From NCBI GenBank assembly GCA_041656295.1, contig JBBADV010000004.1, forward strand, positions 55,001 through 119,000: a DNA stretch of 64,000 bases, given 5' to 3'. Below the pieces are notes generated by a model. It was given only the letters and a program-made list of their open reading frames with translations, was not told the origin of the DNA and searched no databases. The position numbers were made by a program, and so were the translations under genes. Below, piece by piece: positions 28,001 to 36,570 of the stretch. The stretch is from Kiritimatiellales bacterium. GTDB lineage: Bacteria; Verrucomicrobiota; Kiritimatiellia; Kiritimatiellales; Tichowtungiaceae. Positions within the stretch are counted from its first letter, which is position 1. Each line of letters begins with the position of its first letter.

Positions 28001-30536
28001 ATGTCATTGTTCTACCATATGAATCAGCGATACTTTGAAGATTTGTCTGAGCATTGTATGTGAAATCCGTAGTCCCTCCGTCTACATCGACGACAGTATT
28101 AAGCATACCATTAGCGTTGAATTGATATTTTGTGCCATCACGAGACATAAGATGATAGACATTATTAGTTTGCATAAGCCAATCTGTAACTCCCGGTGGT
28201 GACGTATATTTTCCGTCAGGCTGACGAACAAAATCTAAACTTTTTTGCCCTAATTCAACTGTTACAGTATTGCGTGTCGCCTGATCCATTGCCCAGCGAG
28301 TAACGACTGCCGCCGTTGCCCAATCAACAACATCGCGATTTCCACTCATTAAATCGACCAATACAACATTTTGCACAATTTGAGCAGCTACATCCTCAGG
28401 AGCGCGTTCGCCCCATCCGATATCAGTTCGTGTGGTTTCACGGATTCTGCCTTGAAAGCTATGATTCCAGCCAAATCCAAGAACACCCTGTTTGAAATTT
28501 TCATCACTACGATAATACCGCTCAAAACTGATTCCGCCGCCACTACCGCCTAATGACAGATCTGTTTTTTGCATCCAATATGCGCCGGTAACCATGCTGA
28601 CCGGATCTGCGCCAAAAGTTTCATTTACAGAACCATCTCCACCGAATCCAAACCATGAGAGAATTGAACCCCACCATCCTGATAACATTGATCCTAACGC
28701 TCCGAATGCTCCCTTAAGATTATCGGAAATTCTCATGTTAACGGCTCCGGCGCTGGAAATTTGGATATAACCTACGCCAGTCCAGTTGCTGTAAACAATG
28801 GAGCCTATTTCAGGTAATATGTAAGAATTTCCTTGCAGTATGCCGCTTTCAATTGTGGAAATCAAAGAAGATGGGTATTTAGAATTAATCTGTGTTTTAA
28901 CATAGCTCCATGTGGCAGTCGTCGCAAAAAAAGTACGATTCCCCTCTGCAATGTTGAGGTCCAATGCACCAATTGTAGAAATACCTTTTTCTTGTTGAAA
29001 TTGCTCAAGTACTCCATGTTCCAAAGCACTGCCTATAAGAGTTTGAGTTTCAAATGCCGGAGAACCATAAGGGTATGTTGAAATCAATCCACCAGGAAGA
29101 TCAACGGACATTGATCCAGCATATCCGATTATACCGAAATTTGAAATTCTTTGAATAGGTTGGTTCCAAACAGCAGACATTAATCGAAGATTCTTCCCGC
29201 GTTGATAATTATACCCATTATTCATTAATTCAAGAACTGCGGCATTCTGTTCGCCGGTAGTCCCTGTTGCAATGGCTTTATTTAACTGTTCAATTGAATT
29301 TTTTAAGTTATTTACCCCGGCATCATCAAAGTCATGTACCAAACTATATATTCCTCCGACCGAAACACTTAGTGTTCTTTGTTGATCCAGCCATAACGTA
29401 GTCCAACTGGAATGTACCGGCGCATGAACATTTAGTACTAGATTGTGAGAACCGGCAGACAAACTATTTCCGATGGCTACCTGTATATTATTAAGTTTCA
29501 GAACCGGGCAATTGTTTGTATAAGATAAAATCAAAGATTTTCCAGCAATTTCATATCCTTTAAACGGATAATTAATGCTACCGTGCTGCACTTGATATGT
29601 TGCATAATCTGGACTTTGGACATGATCCCAATATTGAAGTGTAGAAATATCAACATCGACAACAAAAGGTAGTTGTTGCGGCAGAGTTTCTACATTTTCT
29701 GGTACAATTTTTCGAACACCAAAAACATCACTTATATGAGCATCATGGGCATGTGCTTTAAGGTAGGCGATGAGGTTCGTTGTATAGCTCGAAAGCGTGG
29801 AGCGAATATTATCACGATTTAAATTTCCTACATCCGTATTCCCGACGGTTGCGCCGGATAACGCAATATCTCTAAAAGACGTTTCATTATACGCCATGGC
29901 AGTTTTTAGATTAATTGACGATGACCGATATGTCTTGATTGCTGGATCTAGTTGATGCCATGCCCCCCCGATGCTAACCTCCGTCCACACGCGATATACA
30001 TACAATTGGCTAGATATTCCGCTGATATCACCAGCATAGCCCCCAAAACGTGTAAAATAACCGACCATTTGACTTGCCGATACCGGCAACCAATCCAATA
30101 GATCATTACGATTATAACGGAGTTTAGCATAACCATACCGGCAGGCGTATCCTGATTCACGTAATAACGCAATCAGAAGTGCGTTCTGATCCCACTCGCT
30201 ACCACGTCCAGCCAGATAACATCCATGTGCTCCTACATAAATTCCATATGTCGGCAGATAATCAATTTTATTTTTAACATATTCAAAAATACGAACTGGG
30301 TCATATTGGAATGCGTGCGCCAAAGAACGTAACTCGGCTGTCATTTCCGTTTCATTTGTTGTAACGAGTGTTCCTTGTGTTTCCAAGCTAAAAGGCATAA
30401 TCACCGGAGACTGTAAGGTCGGGTTATCTGCTGGAGTTTCCGGCATTAGTGGAGCCTGTTCCCACTGAGAAAACACTGGAGTTAATGCCCCTGTAAGTAC
30501 AGTTATCCAACCGGCCAGTAAAATTTTTTTATTCAT
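25023..30536 (-). CDS. giant RHS-repeat protein with transglutaminase-like N-domain and HExxH metallopeptidase tip
   Basis: About 1837 residues. Order: signal peptide (MNKKILLAGWITVLTGAL), a transglutaminase-like domain (about 75-250) in which RGSEWDQNALLIALL lacks the usual catalytic Cys, a long beta-rich region, DUF6531-type start (FGADPVSMVTGAYW), many YD/RHS repeats (YDANRQL, YDALNRIT), and the RHS core ending NLYAYANLNPLFLSDPFGLE. The unique C-terminal tip of about 170 residues contains GLHEMGHTYQYQLLG and NPFEQAADDFA, an HExxH...E zinc-peptidase pattern. RHS cages package toxic tips, so this is a candidate protease toxin. It starts 2 nt after the TSP3 gene with AGGAGAATAACA. Confidence 0.85.
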   Translation of the reverse strand: MNKKILLAGWITVLTGALTPVFSQWEQAPLMPETPADNPTLQSPVIMPFSLETQGTLVTTNETEMTAELRSLAHAFQYDPVRIFEYVKNKIDYLPTYGIYVGAHGCYLAGRGSEWDQNALLIALLRESGYACRYGYAKLRYNRNDLLDWLPVSASQMVGYFTRFGGYAGDISGISSQLYVYRVWTEVSIGGAWHQLDPAIKTYRSSSINLKTAMAYNETSFRDIALSGATVGNTDVGNLNRDNIRSTLSSYTTNLIAYLKAHAHDAHISDVFGVRKIVPENVETLPQQLPFVVDVDISTLQYWDHVQSPDYATYQVQHGSINYPFKGYEIAGKSLILSYTNNCPVLKLNNIQVAIGNSLSAGSHNLVLNVHAPVHSSWTTLWLDQQRTLSVSVGGIYSLVHDFDDAGVNNLKNSIEQLNKAIATGTTGEQNAAVLELMNNGYNYQRGKNLRLMSAVWNQPIQRISNFGIIGYAGSMSVDLPGGLISTYPYGSPAFETQTLIGSALEHGVLEQFQQEKGISTIGALDLNIAEGNRTFFATTATWSYVKTQINSKYPSSLISTIESGILQGNSYILPEIGSIVYSNWTGVGYIQISSAGAVNMRISDNLKGAFGALGSMLSGWWGSILSWFGFGGDGSVNETFGADPVSMVTGAYWMQKTDLSLGGSGGGISFERYYRSDENFKQGVLGFGWNHSFQGRIRETTRTDIGWGERAPEDVAAQIVQNVVLVDLMSGNRDVVDWATAAVVTRWAMDQATRNTVTVELGQKSLDFVRQPDGKYTSPPGVTDWLMQTNNVYHLMSRDGTKYQFNANGMLNTVVDVDGGTTDFTYNAQTNLQSIADSYGRTMTFTYNIRTNLQTVTDSTGRQISYGYDAFGNLTSFTDAENNTWIYQYNTNHQIIAVIDPENITMIQNQYDPTGCVTQQIGAGSGIWNFYIGGGQGTEEDPFGGQITHWFDDAGRNLGTQNALGYRTRNIYDGQGRLMAYVDAMGVTNQYVYDAHHNLLSKTEAVGTLQERITKYHYDSLHRPIIVTNALGHATQYSYDEKHHVLSISNAAYNLEYGYYSNGLLQTQTDGNGYSTEYFYDNYGNVRLINLPDGSTISNLWSIRGDLLTTWDALENKTENSYDANRQLISTTDPRSNTMYKTWYDNGLLETEVDVGGRTNRYTYTPAYKVSTVIEPDGSIVSNLYDTADRLTAVVTPEGRVTYYELDAIGQSTNIQYPATSIGRNFNANGRITETKNAKGEITHYDYDALNRITNVVHSGQWQATFGYDFLGNRTQSVNQQTETFFAYDAMNRLTNSILNAGGLEFRVSNSYDSSGNRTNVVYPGSFSVPFLYDENNRLTSVDLSNFGLSEIEFFYDSANRMTNVVYPNGVIGDFSYNQNGQIIEYCYQSGTNKFLHRILQRNALGFKTIEDVCVGLSPQLSGQIRRDRFNNAADQLISLQSSAGTDNFLYGVNGNLKERNGHGGQFSYQWDYANRLSQVSSSTSQVSYLYDASGVRIGRIADDGASIMTNYFVIDYKAPLKMPLAETDATGRIVRYYIWSTHGLLAHLDVTDNGSQITVDSISYYHIDEQGSTLALTAENGNVTDQYAYSPNGNILFHSGTNSTPYQWLGAIAVRNEGNDLYYMLNRYYSADMKQFISIDPKGVAGGYNLYAYANLNPLFLSDPFGLEAGSGWLSGIGNAISDIAGKIWDTSVYVAGKAWDISLDIVGKTWTSPNTAIGLLWGGIGYAVGLLPGVNMPTISFENNAIQFKNHPLMFGAITFGNSISYASDFGPDSFSAAYGRWTQTGLHEMGHTYQYQLLGPLFLPIYLFSGGVSAGNPFEQAADDFALGGSWMP

Positions 30537-30538
30537 TG

Positions 30539-31693
30539 TTATTCTCCTGTAACCCAAATTGTGCTTTTAGAAATATTCTTTGACGGTGTAACTTCCAATT
30601 GAAGCATTGAAATCCCGTTAAAATTCACACTCTCTAAGTGGCCATTCACGTCATATTGATAAATAATCCGGCTTTGTACATTCCCCGGTGTTGTTACATT
30701 GGCAATTTGCGGGTGTGTTCCTGCCAAATATTCGGCAAGATTGGAAAAACCATCGCCATCCGCATCGCCGTTCCGGTCATCTACCAGTGGATCAAGTCCG
30801 TTAAGAATTTCCCACCAGTCCGGCATTCCATCTCCGTCACTGTCTATCGGTAGATGTCCGATTGCTCTGATAAACCGATGTGGATAACTTTCAGAAGAAA
30901 TACGGTTTGTGAAAGAGCCATCCGTTTTTGGAGAAAACGCCCGCTCAAAAACCCAATTACCAGCCATAAGATTCGTTCGCGAATACAACTCAATTCGACC
31001 ATCGATAAGCATGTCTGAAACATTGACGATGATTTCATCAAAGGTATCTGAAAATTTTAACCACAGAGGATCATCTGCATATGAATTAACCGACGCAGAC
31101 TTTGGCACTATCGCCTGCCTTAAAGCTTCTGCCTCTCTTTCGGCCTGACGGACGAGTTCGTCCGCTTTCCGAAAACTTTCAGGCTTAATCGTAATCGTCC
31201 ATGTGATTCTGCGCCGGCTTAACTCGAAAAATGAATAATCACTAAGGGAAAATTCTTCTTCATAGGCAGGTAATGAGGGTGCGTTAAACACTGCGGCAGC
31301 ATTAAATGTTTTGCCCCCGTCGGCTGACGTCATGATAAATACATCTCCGCTGGGCATGTACTCTTGTACCCGCACAGTTAACGGAACCATAATATTTCCT
31401 AAAGAAGAGGTGCCCGGCAGGTAGTAGGTACCCCCTTGGAAGTTGAAAAACCAATTTTGCTGTCCAATAAATGAAAAATCATTCCGTAACAGTTTTAGTC
31501 CCGCATCATCATAGTAAACATTTGGTGGACTGATAGGACCGTACATATCCCGAACACCTAAATAACGGACAAAAATTTCCTGCCAGCTTCCAATCGTATC
31601 TTCCGGCATAAAACGCCGAAACACTGTTTCCCCTGCGAAAACGCCGGACACCAATGCACTGACGACATACCCAACCATTAATTGCCACTTCAT
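30539..31693 (-). CDS. exported protein with thrombospondin type-3-like calcium repeats
   Basis: A 384-residue exported protein with a signal peptide (MKWQLMVGYVVSALVSGVFA). About 270 unrecognised residues follow, including a coiled segment rich in Arg and Glu (KADELVRQAEREAEALRQ). Then comes a TSP3-type stretch with DSDGDGMPDWWE and GDADGDGFSNLAEYLAGT, aspartate-rich loops that bind calcium and often precede C-terminal modules in PVC bacteria. The last 50 residues (VQSRIIYQYDVNGHLESVNF) look like the first YD repeat of an RHS protein. GAGGAGAAACG precedes the ATG. It lies directly ahead of the RHS gene and is probably its secretion or surface partner. Confidence 0.8.
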   Translation of the reverse strand: MKWQLMVGYVVSALVSGVFAGETVFRRFMPEDTIGSWQEIFVRYLGVRDMYGPISPPNVYYDDAGLKLLRNDFSFIGQQNWFFNFQGGTYYLPGTSSLGNIMVPLTVRVQEYMPSGDVFIMTSADGGKTFNAAAVFNAPSLPAYEEEFSLSDYSFFELSRRRITWTITIKPESFRKADELVRQAEREAEALRQAIVPKSASVNSYADDPLWLKFSDTFDEIIVNVSDMLIDGRIELYSRTNLMAGNWVFERAFSPKTDGSFTNRISSESYPHRFIRAIGHLPIDSDGDGMPDWWEILNGLDPLVDDRNGDADGDGFSNLAEYLAGTHPQIANVTTPGNVQSRIIYQYDVNGHLESVNFNGISMLQLEVTPSKNISKSTIWVTGE

Positions 31694-31920
31694 CGTTTCT
31701 CCTCTTTTTACCACACCTCAAAAAAATAAAGGCGCGAACTCCGGTCCGTGCCTCCACTAAAGAACCGATATACCCTGTACAGAGACATTAAGACAGAAAA
31801 CAGTTTTTAATCTTTAAAATTCCGTGTGTCAAAAGAATCTACTGTGATTCTGTGTAAACTGAATTCGTTACGAAGTACCCGATTCTTAAAATCTTCCAGA
31901 GGTTAGATAATCCTATGCCT

Positions 31921-31945
31921 AAACCCCGCATTGCCGGTGGGGTTT
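31921..31945. terminator. hairpin, possible terminator
   Basis: AAACCCC pairs with GGGGTTT around an 11-nt loop and is followed on the plus strand by ATTGTT. No gene ends close by on the plus strand. On the minus strand it sits between the hairpin that ends the integration module and the start of the TSP3 gene, so it could stop read-through or be part of a leader. Confidence 0.4.
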
Positions 31946-32635
31946 ATTGTTCAGGAATCGCATTTCTTTATGGCAGGACTATCTTCGCCTAGGTTTCGTG
32001 GCATAAAATCTTAAACCCCCATCTGCGGCCATGCGCCGGACTCAGATCAGAATCTGTCTTGAACAAGACGTCCGATGTGAATGGGAAGATCTGTTCTCAC
32101 AGAATTATTTTGAAAGTACATACGCGTAGTATCAGTGCAAAGCCTATGACGTCAGTAAAATAACCTTATTAAATACACATTATTATAATTATAACTAGTA
32201 TATATAATAACATAGGAAGCCGTTAAAACGGGATGAAAAAAAGGGATTTAAATGGATTGTTAACCGGGTTAACATTGTACTGGAATAAATATTCCTCTCA
32301 TTCTCTGTTGGATGGAATCCGAAAAAATCTGCATAGAAGCAGTATATACATTGAGGTACAGTTAAATTCTGGTATCATGGGAGTGATTATGGGTCGGCTT
32401 TCAGCCGGATAAGCATGCTTTTTCTCCACGGCAGATAAATTTTATTCTCCTCCTGCGTCGCCGGCTAAAAATAATCTGCCTGTTTCATGCCACATGCTGG
32501 TGAAAAATTTACAACATCTTTGCATCAATGCTTTCAGCCAATTCAAAGCCCTGCCTCCGCACGCTCGGCAGTTGCTTCTCATGGCTTTCAGCATAGATGT
32601 CTTTGTATTCACTTTAGAAGTTCTACCCTGTTACT

Positions 32636-32662
32636 GGCTCCCCCCCCTAAAGGGGGGGAGCC
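32636..32662. terminator. strong GC hairpin after the ATPase gene
   Basis: GGCTCCCCCCC pairs perfectly with GGGGGGGAGCC (11 bp) over a short loop, about 20 bp after the stop of the minus-strand ATPase gene. There is no clear T-run in either direction, so it may act as a transcript end or RNA-stabilising hairpin rather than a textbook terminator. Confidence 0.6.
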
Positions 32663-32680
32663 GTAAGTAACTTTGAAATC

Positions 32681-33490
32681 TTAATCGTAAATCCGAGTCC
32701 AAAAGGGATTTTCAACTTCTCCAGAATGACGAATCATTATCTCCCTAATCAATTTTCCATCATCATCCTTCAACCCGGCACGTTCTGCATTTTTGGAAAA
32801 TACCAGCTGATATAGCTGATCGCTGTCTTTCGTTGGATACAGACTTATTGACGTTCTTACCCAGTTGCAAAGCGCAGCGCTTCCAGCAACCGAATAAACT
32901 GCCTCTCTGCCGACCTTTTGAACTTCTTTCGGCTTCGGGAAATGAGCCACCAGTAACAATGCCACACGAAAATCATTAATGATTTTACTAATCGCTATCG
33001 AAAATGCTGAAAATGTTGCAGAATTGTTAATGTCATTTTCAACATAAGCCTGATAGGGATCAATAATCACAAGATCAGGTTTTTCCATTTCAATGAACAT
33101 TCGTATCCGCTGTTCAAAATCCACTGTATCCCAGAGATGTCGAATTGATAAATTCTGAGAAAGCAAATTTTCATCAACATTCATTGCATTTGCAATGGAA
33201 AGAATATCACGCTTTAATGTTGCTGGATCATTTTCAGCTTCTATCACAAGCACTTTGACCGGTTTGCTGATCGGGATTCCTAAAAAAGGATAGCCGGTTG
33301 CACAGCATATCCCAGCCTGTAACGCCAGCACGCTTTTTCCCACACCAGTCGGACCGGCCAGAAGAGTACTTGCTCCTTTTCGGATAAGGCCATTGCCTGC
33401 AATAATATCTGCCGGATCTGGCATGTAATTTTTTAGATATTCGAAATTTATGGCTGGAAAATTGGAATTAAGTTCATTTTTTGTCATCAT
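32681..33490 (-). CDS. RepA/RecA-like AAA ATPase (AAA_25) of mobile elements
   Basis: A 269-residue P-loop ATPase related to hexameric RepA/DnaB-type proteins of plasmids and phages. Walker A is AGPTGVGKS (about 46-54), Walker B is LVIIDPYQAY, and sensor-like segments are LLLVAHFPKP and VAGSAALCNWVRTSISL. Members of this family act in element replication or DNA processing. It is the last gene of the integrase-proximal module (integrase, unknown, HTH, small protein, ATPase) and is followed by a strong hairpin. It suggests the element may replicate once excised. Confidence 0.82.
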   Translation of the reverse strand: MMTKNELNSNFPAINFEYLKNYMPDPADIIAGNGLIRKGASTLLAGPTGVGKSVLALQAGICCATGYPFLGIPISKPVKVLVIEAENDPATLKRDILSIANAMNVDENLLSQNLSIRHLWDTVDFEQRIRMFIEMEKPDLVIIDPYQAYVENDINNSATFSAFSIAISKIINDFRVALLLVAHFPKPKEVQKVGREAVYSVAGSAALCNWVRTSISLYPTKDSDQLYQLVFSKNAERAGLKDDDGKLIREIMIRHSGEVENPFWTRIYD

Positions 33491-33507
33491 GATATATCTC
33501 CTTTATG

Positions 33508-33813
33508 TTATGAATTTGAATTATGATTTTGTGATGATGGAGAGACTTTCTCCGTCATAAATGCTGAACGGAAGGATTCTAGGCTGCGACGGTAGGACGA
33601 GAGCCACGAATGCAAAGAATCTGACTCCTTGTTCGCCTGAAGCTTTGCGACGCTCTCGCAGGCGCTAACCAGTGAACTGTAGTACCAGATTTTTTTATAG
33701 CTGGCTTTGCCTGTCCGTTTGTCGATCTTTTCTGACTTCTTATCTGCAACGAAATAGTTCCGCTCGTCAAAGATGCCGATTACATGCGTATCATTCTGCC
33801 AGAGGGGTTTCAT
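33508..33813 (-). CDS. small hypothetical protein of the integration module
   Basis: A 101-residue protein of unknown family. The first half is probably beta-rich (WQNDTHVIGIFDERNYFVAD), then a basic stretch KKSEKIDKRTGKASYKKIW and a helical second half. Its start codon overlaps the end of the HTH gene by 1 nt, and the ATPase starts 17 bp after its stop, so it is embedded in the module and likely translated. No function is suggested by sequence. Confidence 0.6.
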   Translation of the reverse strand: MKPLWQNDTHVIGIFDERNYFVADKKSEKIDKRTGKASYKKIWYYSSLVSACESVAKLQANKESDSLHSWLSSYRRSLESFRSAFMTEKVSPSSQNHNSNS

Positions 33814-34106
33814 TATTCACCTCCTCGACTTGCAACATCGCCGATTCGGGCGAATTCAATGATTTCCGGCTCATCATACCGGACTTGACGGCAGGTGAAA
33901 TTAATCTGCCGGATCAATCCGCGTTTGACGTACCGTTTGATGGTTTCAGGGCAGGTGCCGAGAATCTCAGCTGCCTGTTTTCGTGTAATCAGTTTTGGTT
34001 TAGACGGTTTTTCTTCGGTTTTATTAACCATCGAAAGAAACCGTTTCTTTTCTTCGGGAGTTGCTCCCATTACCAGAATCGCGTCCCCGGTATCTGTAAT
34101 CTTCAT
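33813..34106 (-). CDS. excisionase-like helix-turn-helix protein
   Basis: A 97-residue DNA-binding protein. Residues about 38-85 form an HTH_17/MerR-type excisionase domain: LITRKQAAEILGTCPETIKR, then YVKRGLIRQINFTCRQVRY. Such proteins bend DNA next to attachment sites and direct tyrosine integrases toward excision. It lies two genes from the integrase on the same strand, which supports an Xis role; a regulatory role is also possible. Confidence 0.75.
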   Translation of the reverse strand: MKITDTGDAILVMGATPEEKKRFLSMVNKTEEKPSKPKLITRKQAAEILGTCPETIKRYVKRGLIRQINFTCRQVRYDEPEIIEFARIGDVASRGGE

Positions 34107-34216
34107 GTTGTCCTTTCCTGTTAGGTTCTGCCCGCAAATGAAACAAAAAAACTGTTTCGTGTTTTCTTGGGTGCAGAATTACATAGACAGGAAAGGACTT
34201 TCTATATAGCGTGTCC

Positions 34217-35002
34217 TCACTTTTTTACAAAGTCTCTGACACTCATTCCTTCGGTATGACGGCGAATAGTTCTGAGATCAACTTTAAAAACTTCAGCACA
34301 TCGATTTCGTCCGCGAGTAAGAGTTTGATTCGGGTTTTCTTTAAAATAATTTATCAGCCAATGTATATATTCTTCATGCCTTTCATTATACTTCCTTTTT
34401 CTCATTTCTCGCCGAACCACTTGAACCTCTGCGACTTTCTTTCCGCGAGTAACATTAGGAAGAAATTCATCAATTGTCTTCAGGAGTGTATCTGTGGCCG
34501 ACCGATAAAATTGAATCTCATCACCATAAAAATTGAATTTTTCTCGTTGATCAGCAAGAGCTTCTAAATATCCCCATTCAAATAAATTTTTTGGGTAAAA
34601 CTCAATTGCGTATAAGCAGAAATAATTACAAATAAAATGAATTCGACGACATTTGCTTTCCAACGATAAAGGGTGATCTATTCCTTTTAGAGAAATGCTC
34701 GCCGGCTGTTTTTTTATCTTATCAAAATTTGCATAGATCTCTGCATTTTTTATACGTTGGGATAAATATTTAGTTTTTCTAAACCAAGCTAAGATGCACT
34801 TATCCTGCTGTGCGACTCGCTTTTCGAACTGCACCATTTTTTCTTTCATTAAATTTTCTGGAACACGTTCAATCATCAAAAATTCAAATGGTGTTATCAT
34901 TTTACTTTTGCACGCCAACGGAGCATCAGGACAGGGCTCGAACATTTGTTGTAATTTGATTTTTCTGATTTTCGATATGCCATTCTCTGAAAATTCATTC
35001 AT
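34217..35002 (-). CDS. hypothetical protein between integrase and excisionase-like genes
   Basis: A 261-residue basic protein starting 2 bp after the integrase stop codon with GGGAGAG as ribosome site. The frame opens upstream at 35041, inside the integrase end. The N-terminal two thirds are mainly helical, with a cysteine/histidine cluster (CRRIHFICNYFCLYAIEF). The C-terminus looks like a helix-turn-helix (QTLTRGRNRCAEVFKVDLRT), so DNA binding is plausible. No family recognised. Position suggests a role in integration, replication or control of the element. Confidence 0.65.
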   Translation of the reverse strand: MNEFSENGISKIRKIKLQQMFEPCPDAPLACKSKMITPFEFLMIERVPENLMKEKMVQFEKRVAQQDKCILAWFRKTKYLSQRIKNAEIYANFDKIKKQPASISLKGIDHPLSLESKCRRIHFICNYFCLYAIEFYPKNLFEWGYLEALADQREKFNFYGDEIQFYRSATDTLLKTIDEFLPNVTRGKKVAEVQVVRREMRKRKYNERHEEYIHWLINYFKENPNQTLTRGRNRCAEVFKVDLRTIRRHTEGMSVRDFVKK

Positions 35003-35004
35003 GC

Positions 35005-36402
35005 CTACTCTCCCAGTAATTCGAGTTTTATTTGTTCCCAACTATCTTTCGTCATGGACATCAGTTTTTCTTTTACCCACGCCGGAATTTCTTTCTGAAC
35101 GGTCGTAGATGGCACATCAAGAGTAAGAACATTTGCAACCTGCCGGGCGGTATCTTCTCCAATGTGCGTGTAATGCGCAGTCATTGCCGGGCTACCATGT
35201 CCAACAACGGCCTGAACCACAGCTTGAGGTGTCCCGTGTTCTGCATGAATAGAAACATATGTATGACGCAATGAATGAAAGCCCACTTCAACCGCCGTAC
35301 GCTTTCTTTGTTTGACTTGGGTTTCGTCATTGGTGGTTTTAATACCGCATTTCAAAAAATGTTGTTGAATTTCGTTGGTAATCTGCGAGCGACGAGTGGG
35401 AGAACCTTTTTCATTTCTGTGCAAATAAGTTCCTGCATACGATGGAAGAACAAAACCTTTCCGCTTACTTGCCGGTATTTCGTGCAGTTTTTCACTAAGT
35501 GCAGAAGGAATACCGATTAAAACAGGTTTTTGTTTTTTTGCAGTTTTATTCGTGATACGGCGAATCAGTCCGCGATCGAGATCAACCTCGCCCCATTTTA
35601 GCGTACAACAATCTCCTAATCGCAAACCTGTAAACGTCCCGATAAAAAGCAATGTTTGTAAATCGCCGGAAGCATTTTCTAAAATTATCTTCAATTCGGC
35701 TATGGTCAGTTCTCGCCGCCCATGTGAATTAAGTTTTTTCCGGCGAATACGTTCAAACGGATTTTCCTGCATACGCGCCTGATCTCTCAAAACCTTGAAT
35801 AAGAGTCGTAAAAAATTCGTATGCTTATTAAACGTATTCGAGCTGAAATTTGCATGTCCCAACGCTACAGCATAGTTTTGAGCTGTCTGTGCCGTTACAT
35901 CGCGCAAAAACAAAATCCCGGCATTTGTTCCCGACAGCCATTCGGTGAACCGTCGCCAATACGATGCGTAATAATTCAGCATTTCAGGGCTGGAATCAGG
36001 GCGTTCCAGGTTTTGAACATAGGCATCCCATGCATCAGAAATGGACAATGGCGGATTCGCCTCATCGACGGCTTGCTCATAGGCTGTTTCTGCATCTGCC
36101 AGTTTCGCCTGTACCGCCTTAAGCTGGTCTACCGTGCCTTTTGCGGCAAACGGAGCCATGATCCGGGCACGAGCTAATTCAGCATCTTTGCGAACAGTGA
36201 TCGGCTCGCCGGCGTTGTTTACTAATCGCTGCTTTATCCGCTTTCCATTGGCTTTATATTCAAGATAAAACACACCGCCCTTGTAATCGGCAGAATGCTC
36301 TTTTCCTGAATTATCCCGCTTGTAAAGCCGACCTTGCCCGCGCTGACTACGGTTTTTATTTTGTTTCTTGCGTTGCTTCGTTGTGCTAGCTATCTTCTCC
36401 AT
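35005..36402 (-). CDS. tyrosine recombinase (integrase) of the tRNA-Leu element
   Basis: A 465-residue site-specific recombinase. A basic N-terminal part with an arm- or core-binding helical region (about 130-230) precedes the catalytic domain with GTFTGLRLGD (first Arg), HSLRHTYVS (His-x-x-Arg), VGHG and YTHI (the nucleophilic Tyr), all in the expected order. Start 36402 is chosen because GAAAGGAAAAGC precedes the ATG; the frame opens at 36459. It lies about 170 bp from the intact tRNA-Leu, pointing into the island, the usual arrangement for an integrase beside its attachment site. Confidence 0.93.
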   Translation of the reverse strand: MEKIASTTKQRKKQNKNRSQRGQGRLYKRDNSGKEHSADYKGGVFYLEYKANGKRIKQRLVNNAGEPITVRKDAELARARIMAPFAAKGTVDQLKAVQAKLADAETAYEQAVDEANPPLSISDAWDAYVQNLERPDSSPEMLNYYASYWRRFTEWLSGTNAGILFLRDVTAQTAQNYAVALGHANFSSNTFNKHTNFLRLLFKVLRDQARMQENPFERIRRKKLNSHGRRELTIAELKIILENASGDLQTLLFIGTFTGLRLGDCCTLKWGEVDLDRGLIRRITNKTAKKQKPVLIGIPSALSEKLHEIPASKRKGFVLPSYAGTYLHRNEKGSPTRRSQITNEIQQHFLKCGIKTTNDETQVKQRKRTAVEVGFHSLRHTYVSIHAEHGTPQAVVQAVVGHGSPAMTAHYTHIGEDTARQVANVLTLDVPSTTVQKEIPAWVKEKLMSMTKDSWEQIKLELLGE

Positions 36403-36479
36403 GCTTTTCCTTTCAAGTGTGTTGTCTTGAGGTGTTTGGTTATGCCCCGAACAATGCACTTAAAAGGGGAGCAAATGCA

Positions 36480-36511
36480 AGTTAATACATCTGAAGCACA
36501 ACAACAAATTT
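36480..36511 (+). repeat. right copy of the imperfect direct repeat near the island end
   Basis: AGTTAATACATC, then a variable segment, ACAACAA and AATTT, in the same orientation as 19564-19595. It lies between the integrase and the tRNA-Leu core. Arm-type integrase binding sites are a reasonable explanation; chance similarity in AT-rich DNA cannot be excluded. Confidence 0.45.
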
Positions 36512-36570
36512 GACGAATGCCTCAATGTATATTGCATAATTCATTAATAAATAATGAGTTAAACGTATTC

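Larger units (their letters stand above)
31694..32680. other. long intergenic region within the island
   Basis: Nearly 1 kb without a credible gene. It holds AAACCCC/GGGGTTT (31921-31945), a 7-bp hairpin around an 11-nt loop, and an AT-rich tract near 32160-32230. The strong GGCTCCCCCCC hairpin lies at 32636-32662. The promoter of the TSP3-RHS transcript should lie here. The GC-richer stretch around 31960-32110 could contain a non-coding RNA or a decayed gene; none is recognised. Confidence 0.45.

Noticed and set aside
25023..30536. CRISPR-like repeats in the RHS gene
   Set aside because: The repetition is the degenerate protein-level YD motif, not regularly spaced identical DNA repeats with spacers.
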